A stretch of 64,000 bases of DNA from an uncultured Paracoccaceae bacterium (GCA_947500005.1 CANMQJ010000004.1:191399-255398), one strand, 5' to 3'. Shown: positions 52,511-61,360, counted from the stretch's first letter. Numbers and translations: made by a program. The notes: generated by a model not told the origin, from the letters alone.

Positions 52511-53793
52511 TCGCCCGCGACCCGCCTGCCGCCGATCCAGACCTCGGCCACCGCGCGGTCATCGCCCATCATGATCGTCGGGAACACCGCCTCCCACAGA
52601 TCCTCCGCCCGCGCCGAAGCCTGCGCGATGGCCGGCGTCGAGGCAAGATCCAGCACCACCACATCCGCCTCCATCCCGGGTGCCAGGTTGCCGACCAGGT
52701 GATCCATCCGCAGCGACCGGGCCGAACCCACCGTCGCCAGCCATATGAGTTCCGCCGGATGCAGTGGCCGACCGCGCAACTGCCCCACCTCATAGGCCGC
52801 AGCCATCGTTCGCAGCATGGAAAAACTCGACCCGCCCCCGGTATCCGTGGCCAGCCCGATCCGGTGCCCCGCGGCCTTCAGCCCGGCCATGTCGAACAGA
52901 CCCGAGCCGATGAAGGTGTTCGATGTCGGGCAATGCACCAGCGCCGCGCCCACCTCGCGCAGCCGGTCGCGCTCGCGCGGCTCCAGGTGGATCGCATGGC
53001 CGTAAAGCCCGTTCGCCCCCAGCAGCCCGAACCGCTCATAGGTATCCAGGTAATCCCGCGCCTGCGGGAACAGCCCCTTGACCCATTCGATCTCGTCCAG
53101 CTGCTCGCTCAGATGCGTCTGCATCAGGCAGCCGGGGTTCTGAGCCCAAAGCGCGCCCAGCGCCTCCAGCTGCTCCGGGCTGGACGTGGGCGAAAACCGC
53201 GGCGTGATCGCGTAAGACAGCCGGTCCACCCCGTGCCAGCGCTCCAGCAGCGCGCGGCTCTGGTCATAGGCCGACTGCGGCGTGTCCCGCAGCCCCTCGG
53301 GCGCGTTGCGATCCATGCAGGTCTTGCCCGCCACCACCCGCTGCCCCCGCGCCCGCGCCGCCTCGAAGAACGCATCGACGCTTTCCGGGTGAACCGTGCA
53401 AAAGCTGCACATGGTCGTCGTGCCCTGCGCCGCGGTCAGGTCCAGGTAGCGGCCCGCCACCTCGGCCGCGTAATCCGCATCCCCGAACCGCATCTCCTCG
53501 GGAAAGGTATAGCTGTTCAGCCAGTCGATCAGCCGCTTGCCCCAGCTCGCGATGATCGCCGTCTGCGGGTAATGCACATGCGGATCGACGAAGCCGGCCA
53601 GGATCAGCCGGTCGCCATGATCGACGATCTCGGTCCCCGGATGCGCCGCGCGCAGTTCGGCCACCGGCCCCACATCCACCACATGCCCGCCCGAAATCGC
53701 CACCGCCTCGTCAATATGCGCGGCCCCGACCCCGTTCTCGAACGGATCGCCGGCAAAGGACAGAACCCGCCCGCTCAGAATATGTCCAGCCAT
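52501..53793 (-). CDS. guaD: Guanine deaminase
   Basis: This 430-residue zinc amidohydrolase starts MAGHILSGRVLSFAGDPFE and has the metal site FVDPHVHYPQT, MQTHLSEQLDEIEWVKGLF, VHCPTSNTFIGSGLFDM and TDTGGGSSFSMLRTM. It deaminates guanine to xanthine in purine salvage and catabolism. The start at 53793 is set by the conserved N-terminus; the frame continues upstream across the antisense strand of mgtE without homology. Its stop codon lies inside the hairpin of a dispersed 3' element. Confidence 0.95.
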   Translation of the reverse strand: MAGHILSGRVLSFAGDPFENGVGAAHIDEAVAISGGHVVDVGPVAELRAAHPGTEIVDHGDRLILAGFVDPHVHYPQTAIIASWGKRLIDWLNSYTFPEEMRFGDADYAAEVAGRYLDLTAAQGTTTMCSFCTVHPESVDAFFEAARARGQRVVAGKTCMDRNAPEGLRDTPQSAYDQSRALLERWHGVDRLSYAITPRFSPTSSPEQLEALGALWAQNPGCLMQTHLSEQLDEIEWVKGLFPQARDYLDTYERFGLLGANGLYGHAIHLEPRERDRLREVGAALVHCPTSNTFIGSGLFDMAGLKAAGHRIGLATDTGGGSSFSMLRTMAAAYEVGQLRGRPLHPAELIWLATVGSARSLRMDHLVGNLAPGMEADVVVLDLASTPAIAQASARAEDLWEAVFPTIMMGDDRAVAEVWIGGRRVAGERA

Positions 53794-53839
53794 GCGCGCT
53801 CCCCTGCTCGATCCGACCCGCCCCACAGGATAGGTGTCG

Positions 53840-53867
53840 TTGCCGGATCGGTAAATTCCGCTATTGT
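53840..53867 (+). promoter_or_regulatory. Predicted mgtE promoter
   Basis: TTGCCG (53840-53845) and TATTGT (53862-53867) with a 16-bp spacer, about 70 bp before the mgtE ATG. The match is moderate. Confidence 0.4.
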
Positions 53868-53937
53868 CATTGTTTTCCGGTAGCTGCTTCTCGTATTTAC
53901 GGCGCAAAGGCAAACGCTGGACAGCAAAGGGGCGCGC

Positions 53938-55338
53938 ATGACATCGCCGGAACCCGAGGAAGAGCTCGACACCCTGCCCCCGCATGACGAGGGCGCCTAT
54001 GCGCTCGACCCCCGGCGGGTCTCGGCCATCCTCTACGCCGTGGACGTGGACGATCGCGCCATGCTCATGGAGCAGATGGAGCCGCTCCACCCCGCCGACA
54101 TCGCCGACCTTCTCGAACAGATCAACGCCTATGACCGGGGCCGGCTCCTGCGGCTCTACGACGACGAGTTCGACGGCGAGATCCTGTCCGAACTCGACGA
54201 ATCGATCCGCGAGGAGGTGATCTCCGCGCTCAGCCCCTCGACCCTGGCCGAGGCGGTGCGCGAGCTCGAATCCGACGACGTGGTCGACCTGCTCGAGGAT
54301 CTCGAAGCCCCGCAGCAGGCCGCCATCCTCGACGCATTCGAGGAAACCGACCGCGTGGCCATCCAGCAGGCCCTCTCCTACCCCGAGAACTCCGCCGGCC
54401 GCCTGATGCAGCGCGAGGTGGTGATGGCCCCCGACCACTGGACCGTGGGCCATGCCATCGACCACATGCGCGGGACCGAGGACCTGCCCTACCAGTTCTA
54501 CCACATCGTCCTGGTCGACCCCCGGATGCACCCGGTGGGCCAGGTTGCGCTCGGCCGTCTCATGGCCTCGCCCCGCGGCACCCCCCTCTCGGAAATCGCC
54601 TCGGAGGAGTTCCAGATCATCCCCGCCGACCAGGAGGAGGAGGATGTCGCCTATGCCTTCAACCAGTATCACCTGATCTCGGCCCCGGTGGTCGATGCCG
54701 ACGGGCGGCTCGTCGGCGTCATCACCATCGACGACGCGATGATCGTGATGGACGAGGAAAACGAATCCGACATGCTGCTGCTGGCGGGCGTGGACGACGA
54801 AAGCTCGCTCTCCGACACTGTGATCAACACCACCCGCCGCCGCTTTCCCTGGCTCGCCGTGAACCTGGTGACCGCCATCCTCGCCTCCGTCGTGATCTCG
54901 CTCTTCGACGAGACCATCGCGCAATACGTGGCGCTCGCCGTGCTGATGCCCATCGTGGCCTCGATGGGCGGCAACGCGGGCACGCAAAGCCTCACCGTCG
55001 CGGTCCGCGCCATCGCCACCAAGGACCTCACCGGCTCCAACGTGGTGCGCGTGATCCGGCGCGAGGTGCTGGTGGGGCTGATCAACGGCCTCGTCTTCGC
55101 CGTGGTGATGGGCATTGTCGGCGTGATCTGGTTCGGCGGCGTGCAGCTGGGCTACGTGATCGCCACCGCGATGGTCATCAACCTCGTCGTGGCGGGCCTC
55201 GCGGGAACGGTGATCCCGGTCATCCTCGACCGCGTCGGCGTCGATCCCGCGCTGGCCTCGGGCGCCTTCGTGACCACCGTGACCGACGTGGTGGGCTTTT
55301 TCGCCTTCCTCGGGCTCGCCGCCGTGGTGCTTCTGTGA
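53938..55338 (+). CDS. mgtE: Magnesium transporter MgtE
   Basis: This 466-residue protein has the three-part MgtE plan: a superhelical N-domain (about 40-140; LLEQINAYDRGRLLRLYDDE), two CBS domains (about 145-275), and a five-helix channel domain at the end with PIVASMGGNAGTQSLT, the hallmark of the pore. It carries Mg2+ into the cell and closes when the cytoplasmic domains bind Mg2+. AAAGGGGCGC precedes the ATG. The GTG of the next gene overlaps its stop codon, so the two are coupled. Confidence 0.95.
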   Translation: MTSPEPEEELDTLPPHDEGAYALDPRRVSAILYAVDVDDRAMLMEQMEPLHPADIADLLEQINAYDRGRLLRLYDDEFDGEILSELDESIREEVISALSPSTLAEAVRELESDDVVDLLEDLEAPQQAAILDAFEETDRVAIQQALSYPENSAGRLMQREVVMAPDHWTVGHAIDHMRGTEDLPYQFYHIVLVDPRMHPVGQVALGRLMASPRGTPLSEIASEEFQIIPADQEEEDVAYAFNQYHLISAPVVDADGRLVGVITIDDAMIVMDEENESDMLLLAGVDDESSLSDTVINTTRRRFPWLAVNLVTAILASVVISLFDETIAQYVALAVLMPIVASMGGNAGTQSLTVAVRAIATKDLTGSNVVRVIRREVLVGLINGLVFAVVMGIVGVIWFGGVQLGYVIATAMVINLVVAGLAGTVIPVILDRVGVDPALASGAFVTTVTDVVGFFAFLGLAAVVLL

Positions 55339-55898
55339 CCGGCGCCGCGCTGGCCGAGGTCAAGGCCGCCGCGCGCAAGGCGGCCTTCGCCCGGCGCAAG
55401 GCCGCTCACGAGGCGCGCATTCCGGGCGCGGCCGGACGGCTCTCCGAGGTGCTGGCGGGCTATCGCGGCGTCCCGCTCTCGGGCTACATGCCGATCCGGA
55501 CCGAGATCGACCCGCTGCCCGCAATGGCCGAGGCCGCCGCCCACGGCCCCGTCGGCGTGCCGGTGATCCAGGGCGCGGGCCTGCCGCTCCGCTTCTCCCG
55601 CTGGGACCCCGAGGGCCCCCTCCGCGCGGGGCCGTTCGGCGCGATGGTGCCCGAGCGGGACGATTTCCTCGAACCTGAACTGCTCATCGTGCCGCTGGTG
55701 GCTTTCGACGCGCGCGGCAACCGGCTGGGCTATGGCGGCGGCTTCTACGACCGCACGCTGGAACTGCTGCGCAGGCGCCGCCCCACGCTCGCCATCGGCT
55801 TCGCCTTCGACGCGCAAGAGGCCGCGGAACTGCCGCTCGAACCCACCGACCAGCCGCTCGACATGATCGTGACCGAAAGCCGCGTCCTCGGCTTCTGA
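55335..55898 (+). CDS. 5-formyltetrahydrofolate cyclo-ligase
   Basis: This 187-residue protein converts 5-formyl-THF to 5,10-methenyl-THF with ATP. It has a basic N-terminal helix (AARKAAFARRKAAHEARI), the folate-site PLSGYMPIRTEIDP and the ATP-site signature RLGYGGGFYDRTL. The start is a GTG that overlaps the mgtE stop by 4 bp (GTGA). Its role in folate recycling has no obvious link to magnesium beyond the metal need of the enzyme. Confidence 0.92.
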   Translation: MTGAALAEVKAAARKAAFARRKAAHEARIPGAAGRLSEVLAGYRGVPLSGYMPIRTEIDPLPAMAEAAAHGPVGVPVIQGAGLPLRFSRWDPEGPLRAGPFGAMVPERDDFLEPELLIVPLVAFDARGNRLGYGGGFYDRTLELLRRRRPTLAIGFAFDAQEAAELPLEPTDQPLDMIVTESRVLGF

Positions 55899-55908
55899 GG
55901 CCACGCTC

Positions 55909-55995
55909 CTTCATCTCTTCGGAAATACTCGCGCCGCAGGCAGATCCGACCGTCCGCAAGGACGGTCACGTAAAGCGGCGGGCCGCAGGCCCGCC
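55909..55995 (-). repeat. Dispersed 3' element, copy E (after the amidase gene)
   Basis: On the minus strand after the amidase stop: hairpin GGCGGGCC-TGC-GGCCCGCC (55995-55977), hairpin GACCGTCC-TTGC-GGACGGTC (55967-55948), GGATCTGCCTGCGGCGC, and GAGTATTTCCGAAGAGATGA (55929-55910 region). It shares CTGCGGCGC with copy D. The last element ends ten bases after the stop of the convergent cyclo-ligase gene. Confidence 0.65.
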
Positions 55996-56011
55996 ACATT
56001 CCGGCACCCGC

Positions 56012-56665
56012 TCAGCCCAGTACCGCGAAATCCGCCGCCTCCAGCGGTCCGCGCGCGCCGGGCCGGTGCCGCAGCCGCACCGCCTCCAGCAGCGCCTCGT
56101 CTGCCGCCTCCGCCGTGTACCCCGCCGCCTGCGCCCGCGCGCGGAAGGCCTCGGCACAGACCGTCCCCGGCAGATCTCCCCGTCCCGCCGGCGCCGCCAG
56201 CCCCCGGCGGGCCAGCCGCGCCCAGTCGAAGCGCGGGCCGGGATCGCATTTGCGCCCGGGCGCCATGTCGGAATGGCCGATCACCCCCCCGGGTCCGATA
56301 CGCCACCGCTCCATCACCGCGCGCAACACCCTTTCCAGAACCGCCATCTGCGGCTCGGCAAAGGGATGATCCCCGCGATTGTCCAGCTCGATCCCGATCG
56401 AGCGCGAGTTCACGTCCCCCCGCCCCATCCAGCTGCCGACCCCCGCGTGCCAGGCGCGGGCCTCCTCCTCGACCAGTTGCCACAGCGTGCCGTCGCCCCC
56501 GATCAGGTAATGCGCCGACACCTCGGCCTGTGGCTCGCACAGACGCTGCAGCGCCGCCCCGGCGCTTTTCATCGCGGTATAGTGGATCACGACCAGTTCG
56601 GGCCGCAGCCCGTCGCGGCGCGGCCCGAAATTCGGTGAGGGATGCCAGACCGGCTGCAGGCTCAG
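56012..56665 (-). CDS. N-acetylmuramoyl-L-alanine amidase (amidase_2), probable CTG start
   Basis: This 217-residue zinc amidase cleaves the bond between MurNAc and the stem peptide. It has VVIHYTAMKSAGAALQRL (first zinc His), VSAHYLIGGDGTLWQLV, AWHAGVG, SIGIELDNRG and IGHSDMAPGRKCDPG (zinc His and neighbours). There is no ATG, GTG or TTG in frame before the zinc-binding VVIHY, apart from a GTG inside that strand. The CTG at 56665 overlaps the upstream lipoprotein stop codon by 4 bp in the same way ATGA overlaps work elsewhere here. A TTG 49 codons upstream would lie fully inside the preceding gene. No signal peptide, so it may act on recycled muropeptides (AmpD-like). Confidence 0.75.
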   Translation of the reverse strand: MSLQPVWHPSPNFGPRRDGLRPELVVIHYTAMKSAGAALQRLCEPQAEVSAHYLIGGDGTLWQLVEEEARAWHAGVGSWMGRGDVNSRSIGIELDNRGDHPFAEPQMAVLERVLRAVMERWRIGPGGVIGHSDMAPGRKCDPGPRFDWARLARRGLAAPAGRGDLPGTVCAEAFRARAQAAGYTAEAADEALLEAVRLRHRPGARGPLEAADFAVLG

Positions 56666-57474
56666 TTGCCCACCGCGCGGCGGAACGGGCTCGGGTCCCA
56701 GCCGCAGGCATAACCGTCGCCATCGGGGTCCAGCCCCTGCCGGTCGCGTTGCGGCCCGCCCGATTCCAGAAAGGCGATCTGCGCCTGGTCCGCCGAGGGG
56801 AAGCCCGCGCAATTGCGCTGTGCCTTGGCCTGCAGGTTGAACCCCGCCCGGCTGTAGATCTGCGTTCCCTTCGGATGGTCCGTCGACAGCGCATATTGCA
56901 CGATATTGGGCTGCGCCTCGCCCGAGCGCTGCGGCACGGCGGTGGGCTGCACCACCTCGTAATTCGCCCGCGCCTGGGCCAGCCGCTGCGCGTCACCCTC
57001 GATGCTGCGGGTGGTCGACACGGCGCCGAAATCCTGCTCCTCGGACAGCCCCGCGCTGTTGAGAACCGGCGGCGCCGGGTTCGAGGGGCTCGCCTGCACC
57101 GGCAACTCGCCGGAATTCGCATTGGCCGCGGCCAGCGCGGCGGCGGTCTCGTTGGCGATGTCCTCCGCCGAGTCGCCCTGCCGCGGCACGTAAAGCGGTC
57201 CGTCCTGCAACTCGCCTTCCGCCTCCACCGCGGTCGGCGCGGGCACCATCCGCGTGCCGTCCCCGGTCGTGGTGGCCGAGGCCGCCGGCAAGGGCTCCGA
57301 GGACACCGCCGAGGGCGGCACCAGCGGATCGCCGTTCACCGTCGATCCTTCCAGCGCCGCGGTCCGCTCGGCCTGGTATTGCGGCGTGTTGAACCCGGCG
57401 CCCGAATCCGGGATCGCCGGATCGCAGGCCGCCAGAACTCCCACCACGGGGACGAGAAAAATCGCGCGCTTCAT
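56662..57474 (-). CDS. Lipoprotein with a C-terminal Excalibur-like motif
   Basis: This 270-residue protein starts MKRAIFLVPVVGVLAACDPA, a lipoprotein signal with Cys17. The middle 150 residues are Ala/Pro/Thr rich and probably extended. The C-terminus has two cysteines and DPDGDGYACGWDPSPFR, a calcium-binding Excalibur-like loop (DxDxDG). NCAGFPSADQAQIAFLESGG precedes it. AGGAGAG lies five bases before the ATG at 57474. The amidase start overlaps its stop, so a cell-wall role is likely. Confidence 0.8.
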   Translation of the reverse strand: MKRAIFLVPVVGVLAACDPAIPDSGAGFNTPQYQAERTAALEGSTVNGDPLVPPSAVSSEPLPAASATTTGDGTRMVPAPTAVEAEGELQDGPLYVPRQGDSAEDIANETAAALAAANANSGELPVQASPSNPAPPVLNSAGLSEEQDFGAVSTTRSIEGDAQRLAQARANYEVVQPTAVPQRSGEAQPNIVQYALSTDHPKGTQIYSRAGFNLQAKAQRNCAGFPSADQAQIAFLESGGPQRDRQGLDPDGDGYACGWDPSPFRRAVGN

Positions 57475-57527
57475 CTTCTCTCCTGCCAATTGACGTTACC
57501 CGGTCAATATTTGGCCGGATCGGAAAA

Positions 57528-59018
57528 TTACCACCATTTGCCCGGCTTGGCCACAAAACCGGCGGCGGATTCCAGCGCATAAGCCGTGTTGAGCAGGTCG
57601 CCCTCCTCCCACGGCCGACCGATCAGTTGCAGCCCCAGCGGCAACCCCTTGGAGTCGAGACCGGCGGGAACGCTGATGCCCGGCAGACCGGCCAGGTTCA
57701 CCGTCACCGTAAAGACGTCGTTCAGATACATCTGCACCGGATCGGCCTCGGCCATCTCGCCCAGCCCGAAGGCGGCAGAGGGCGTCGCGGGCGTCAGGAT
57801 CGCGTCGACCCCGGCGTCGAAGGCCTCCTCGAAATCGCGCTTGATCAGCGTGCGGACCTTGCGCGCGCGGTTGTAATAGGCGTCGTAGAACCCCGCCGAC
57901 AGCACGTAGGTGCCCACCATCACCCGGCGCTGCACCTCGTGCCCGAACCCCTCGGCGCGGGTCTTCTCGTACATCTCGGTGATGCCGTCGCCCTGCGCCA
58001 GCGCCGCGCGGCGGCCATAGCGCACCCCGTCATAGCGCGCCAGGTTCGAGGACGCTTCGGCCGGCGCGATCACGTAATAGGCGGGCAGCGCGTATTTGGT
58101 ATGCGGCAGCGAGATATCGACGATCTTGGCGCCTGCGTCGCGCAGCATGTCGGCGCCCTTCGACCACAGCGCCTCGATCTCTTCGGGCATCCCCTCCATG
58201 CGGTACTCTTTCGGAATGCCGATGGTCTTGCCGCGAATGTCGCCGGTCAGCATGGATTCGAAATCCGGCACAAGCAGGTCGGCACTGGTCGAATCCTTCG
58301 GATCATGCCCGCACATCGCCTGCAGCATGATCGCCGCGTCGCGCACGTCCTTGGTCATCGGCCCGGCCTGGTCGAGGGACGAGGCGAAGGCCACGATACC
58401 CCAGCGCGAGCAGCGCCCATAGGTGGGCTTGATGCCCGTGATGCCGGTGAACGCCGCAGGCTGCCGGATCGACCCGCCCGTATCGGTGCCGGTCGCCGCA
58501 AGGCACAGATCGGCCGCCACGGCGGCGGCGGACCCGCCCGAGGAACCGCCCGGCGTCAGCGGTGTTTCGTCATTGCCGCGCCGCCAGGGGTTCACCGCGT
58601 TGCCATAGACCGAAGTCTCGTTCGACGAGCCCATCGCGAACTCGTCCATGTTGAGCTTGCCCAGCATCACCGCGCCCGCATCGGCCAGTTGCTGGCTGAC
58701 GGTGGATTCATACTCGGGTTTGAACCCTTCCAGGATCCGGCTCGCCGCCTGGCTTGCCACGCCTTTCGTGCAGAACAGGTCCTTGATCCCGATGGGCAAG
58801 CCGCACATGGCAGGCGCCTCTTCGCCGCCCTTGAGGCGTTCATCGGCGGCTCGCGCGCGCTCAAGCGCGATCTCGGGCGTCTTGTGCACGAAGGCATTGA
58901 GCGCATCGGAGCCCTCGATCGCCTTCAGGCAGGCTTCGGTCAGCTCGACCGAGGTGGTCTCGCCCTTGCGCAGCGCATCGCGCGCCTGGGCCAGTGTCAG
59001 GCTGTTGAGATCGGTCAT
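57528..59018 (-). CDS. gatA: Glutamyl/aspartyl-tRNA amidotransferase subunit A
   Basis: This 496-residue amidase-signature enzyme supplies ammonia from glutamine to convert Glu-tRNA(Gln) (and Asp-tRNA(Asn)) to the amidated form. The Ser-cisSer-Lys triad is seen in [10 protein letters not shown] (Lys), [14 protein letters not shown] (cis-Ser) and [12 protein letters not shown] (nucleophile Ser). The ATG at 59018 lies two bases after the gatC stop. gatB is not in this window. The length and motifs are normal. Confidence 0.96.
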   Translation of the reverse strand: MTDLNSLTLAQARDALRKGETTSVELTEACLKAIEGSDALNAFVHKTPEIALERARAADERLKGGEEAPAMCGLPIGIKDLFCTKGVASQAASRILEGFKPEYESTVSQQLADAGAVMLGKLNMDEFAMGSSNETSVYGNAVNPWRRGNDETPLTPGGSSGGSAAAVAADLCLAATGTDTGGSIRQPAAFTGITGIKPTYGRCSRWGIVAFASSLDQAGPMTKDVRDAAIMLQAMCGHDPKDSTSADLLVPDFESMLTGDIRGKTIGIPKEYRMEGMPEEIEALWSKGADMLRDAGAKIVDISLPHTKYALPAYYVIAPAEASSNLARYDGVRYGRRAALAQGDGITEMYEKTRAEGFGHEVQRRVMVGTYVLSAGFYDAYYNRARKVRTLIKRDFEEAFDAGVDAILTPATPSAAFGLGEMAEADPVQMYLNDVFTVTVNLAGLPGISVPAGLDSKGLPLGLQLIGRPWEEGDLLNTAYALESAAGFVAKPGKWW

Positions 59019-59020
59019 GT

Positions 59021-59308
59021 CTATTCCACCACTTTCGGTACCGCGAAAAAGCCCTCGCGCGCATCGGGCGCGTTCGACAGGACCTTCTCCTGCTGGTTGC
59101 CATCCGTCACCACGTCCTCGCGCCGCTTGAGCCGCATCGGCGTCACCGAGACCATCGGCTCGACCCCCTTTACATCCACTTCCTCGAGCTGCTCGATGAA
59201 GCCGAGGATGGCGTTGAACTCGGAGGCCAGCGCCGGCAGCGCGTCATCCTCGACCTTGATCCGGGCCAGTTTGGCCACCTTGGCGGCGGTGTTTTGGTCA
59301 ATCGACAT
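59021..59308 (-). CDS. gatC: Glutamyl/aspartyl-tRNA amidotransferase subunit C
   Basis: This 95-residue protein starts [25 protein letters not shown], the GatC N-terminal pattern, and has [17 protein letters not shown] and the C-terminal [14 protein letters not shown]. It wraps around and stabilises GatA. gatC is followed by gatA with a 2-base gap. The paired 16-mer repeat lies 89-136 bp upstream of its start. Confidence 0.93.
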   Translation of the reverse strand: MSIDQNTAAKVAKLARIKVEDDALPALASEFNAILGFIEQLEEVDVKGVEPMVSVTPMRLKRREDVVTDGNQQEKVLSNAPDAREGFFAVPKVVE

Positions 59309-59396
59309 GGGAACCTCTGTCTGATGTCACGGGGCATTTACCGCCCGCACCGCCCGGTCGCAAGGGCGCAGGGGCCGCAGGGCGCCCCGGAGTTTT

Positions 59397-59444
59397 GTAC
59401 AAAACGGTAAATCGGGGTCGAATGCGATGTACAAAACGGTCAAT
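59397..59444. repeat. Paired direct 16-mer repeat, site 2
   Basis: GTACAAAACGGTAAAT (59397-59412, one mismatch) and GTACAAAACGGTCAAT (59429-59444) are 32 bp apart, the same spacing as at 16630-16677. The second copy covers the stop codon of the ceramidase-like gene. The pair lies upstream of gatC, read ATTGACCGTTTTGTAC in the gatC sense. Confidence 0.7.
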
Positions 59445-60087
59445 TCCGGCGTTTGAGGTGTCTCACATAGACCTCGATCATCCAGGCCAGCATCACCGCG
59501 TTGAACAGGTGCCACAGGAAATGCGTGCCGAAGGGTAGCAGTCCGCAGAGGGGTTCATCCAATGCGCGGAAGGTAATCGACAGCGTCAACAGCCCGGCCC
59601 CGATGGCGAATCCCCGCGCCGTTTCAGGCGCACGGCGGCGCAGCGCGATGGCATGCAACGCGATCAGAAGCGGCACCGGCGCGTAACCCGCCGATGAGCC
59701 GAGACCGGGAACCATCTGGAAAATCGGAACCATTACAATAGCATAGGGGATGAATCCGGCAGTCCAGGCCAGCGAGGGCCAGAACCGCATGCCCCAGATG
59801 CCGCGATGCGCGGCGAAAATGTAGACAAGGATGAAGGCCAGGATCGGCAAGGTATCCGCCATCGCCGCCCAGACCTGCGCATGAGTGTGAAACAGGTAGC
59901 TGCCCAGCCCGATCAGCCCCAGGATCACCACCATCCCCTGCGCCAGCCCCGCCCCGTCAGGCACCCGCCGCCAAATGATCAAGGCCATGACAACAAAGGC
60001 TAAATTCGTGACGGCATTGATCGGCTCGGCCCAGTATCCCGGCCCGAGTCTCTCGCAGTAACCATCGATTTCGCGCATCCAGTCCAT
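59440..60087 (-). CDS. Ceramidase-like (CREST superfamily) membrane protein
   Basis: This 215-residue protein has about seven membrane segments. The CREST hydrolase residues appear as a Glu/Asn N-terminus (YWAEPINAVTNLAF), GLGSYLFHTHAQVWAAMADTLP, and FRALDEPLC with GTHFLWHLFNAVMLA, which together carry the Ser, His and Asp ligands of the zinc site. Members cleave ceramides or related lipids; bacteria of this group often make no sphingolipid, so the true substrate may be different. The 3' end overlaps the paired 16-mer repeat. It is divergent from the UPF0173 gene. Confidence 0.8.
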   Translation of the reverse strand: MDWMREIDGYCERLGPGYWAEPINAVTNLAFVVMALIIWRRVPDGAGLAQGMVVILGLIGLGSYLFHTHAQVWAAMADTLPILAFILVYIFAAHRGIWGMRFWPSLAWTAGFIPYAIVMVPIFQMVPGLGSSAGYAPVPLLIALHAIALRRRAPETARGFAIGAGLLTLSITFRALDEPLCGLLPFGTHFLWHLFNAVMLAWMIEVYVRHLKRRN

Positions 60088-60141
60088 GGATTTTCAGATA
60101 GCAGATGCTAGGCTCCGGCCAACGAAAATCGGAGGTAAGAC

Positions 60142-60834
60142 ATGAAGATCATCTGGCTTGGCCATGGCAGTTTCCGCTTCGAGACAGAGGGCAAGGTCCT
60201 GCTGCTCGACCCCTGGCTGAACGGCAACCCGATGCTCGACGAGGCCCAGCACGAGGCCGCGACATCAGGCGCAACCCATATCCTGTTGACCCACATGCAT
60301 TTCGACCATGTCATCGACGTGCTGCCGCTGGCCAAGAAAATGGGTATTCCGGTGGTCGGCCAGTTCGACGTGATGAGCCATTGGGGCGAGACCGAGGGGA
60401 TCGAGACGATCGGCTTCAACAAGGGCGGCACGGTCGATCTGGGCGGTCCGAAACTGTCGATGGTTCCCGCCTCGCACAGTTCGACCTTCGGCAGCGACGA
60501 TGGCCCCAAGGCGGGCGGAAGCGAGGTGGGCTTCATGCTCCATGCCGAGGGGAAAACCGTTTATATCTCCGGGGATACGGCCATCATGGCCGATATGGAC
60601 TGGATGGGTGATTACTACCGACCCGAGGTGGGGATCCTGTCGGCGGGCGGTCATTTCACCATGGACATGAAGGGGGCGGCCTATGCGGCCAAGCGCTATT
60701 TCGATTTCAAGACGGTGATCCCCTGCCATTACCGCACTTTCCCGATCCTCGAACAATCGGCGCAGGCGCTGAAGGACGGGTTGCCCGGTGTGGAGGTGAT
60801 CGAACCCCAGGTCATGGACGCGATCGAGATCTGA
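60142..60834 (+). CDS. UPF0173 metal-dependent hydrolase
   Basis: This 230-residue metallo-beta-lactamase-fold protein has the metal motif LTHMHFDHVID (H51, H53, D55, H56), the further ligands PASHSSTFG, SGDTA and the C-terminal PCHYRTFPIL. UPF0173 proteins have no agreed physiological substrate; the fold includes phosphodiesterases and lactonases. GGAGGT is a near-perfect ribosome site before the ATG. It stands alone between divergent and convergent neighbours. Confidence 0.92.
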   Translation: MKIIWLGHGSFRFETEGKVLLLDPWLNGNPMLDEAQHEAATSGATHILLTHMHFDHVIDVLPLAKKMGIPVVGQFDVMSHWGETEGIETIGFNKGGTVDLGGPKLSMVPASHSSTFGSDDGPKAGGSEVGFMLHAEGKTVYISGDTAIMADMDWMGDYYRPEVGILSAGGHFTMDMKGAAYAAKRYFDFKTVIPCHYRTFPILEQSAQALKDGLPGVEVIEPQVMDAIEI

Positions 60835-60898
60835 CAGGGATCGCTCCGACCCGGCGGGGCAACGTGCCCTGCCGGGCGCACCGCGGTTGCGGCCCTTG

Positions 60899-61360
60899 TC
60901 AGGCTGTCGTGTCCCTTCGGGCGGCGAAGAAGGCACGCAGAAGGTCGGCAGCCTCGGCCTCGGCAATTCCATCATAAATTTCAGGGGCATGATGCGCCTG
61001 CGGGTGAGAGAAAACCCGCGCCCCATGCGCCACGCCACCCGATTTCGGATCGGATGCCCCATAATAGATCCGCGCAATCCGGGCGGCAGCCAGCGCGGCC
61101 GCGCACATGGCGCAAGGTTCCAGCGTGACATAGAGGTCGTGCCTCGGCAGCCGTTCCGACCCCGCCTCGGCACAAGCCGCGCGCAGTGCCAGGATCTCGG
61201 CATGGGCGGTGGGATCGTTCAACTCGCGCGTGCGGTTGCCCGCCGCCGCCACGACACGCCCGTCTGGCGCGACGATCAGGGCGCCGATCGGCACCTCGCC
61301 GCGCTGACCCGCGGCCCGCGCCTCGGCCAGCGCACGATCCATATGCGATCTGAAGCTCAT
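60899..61360 (-). CDS. tadA: tRNA-specific adenosine deaminase (A34 to inosine)
   Basis: This 153-residue zinc deaminase starts [21 protein letters not shown]. The active site is TAHAEILAL (His53 and Glu55) and LEPCAMC (Cys83 and Cys86). It converts adenosine 34 of tRNA(Arg) ACG to inosine. ATG at 61360; the longer frame upstream is not conserved. It is divergent from the pseudouridine synthase gene (61 bp apart), so the two RNA modification genes may share a control region. Confidence 0.95.
   Translation of the reverse strand: MSFRSHMDRALAEARAAGQRGEVPIGALIVAPDGRVVAAAGNRTRELNDPTAHAEILALRAACAEAGSERLPRHDLYVTLEPCAMCAAALAAARIARIYYGASDPKSGGVAHGARVFSHPQAHHAPEIYDGIAEAEAADLLRAFFAARRDTTA

Noticed and set aside
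53794..54987. Minus-strand extension of the guaD frame across mgtE
   Set aside because: It overlaps the clear mgtE coding region antisense and lacks recognisable domains; guaD is complete from 53793.
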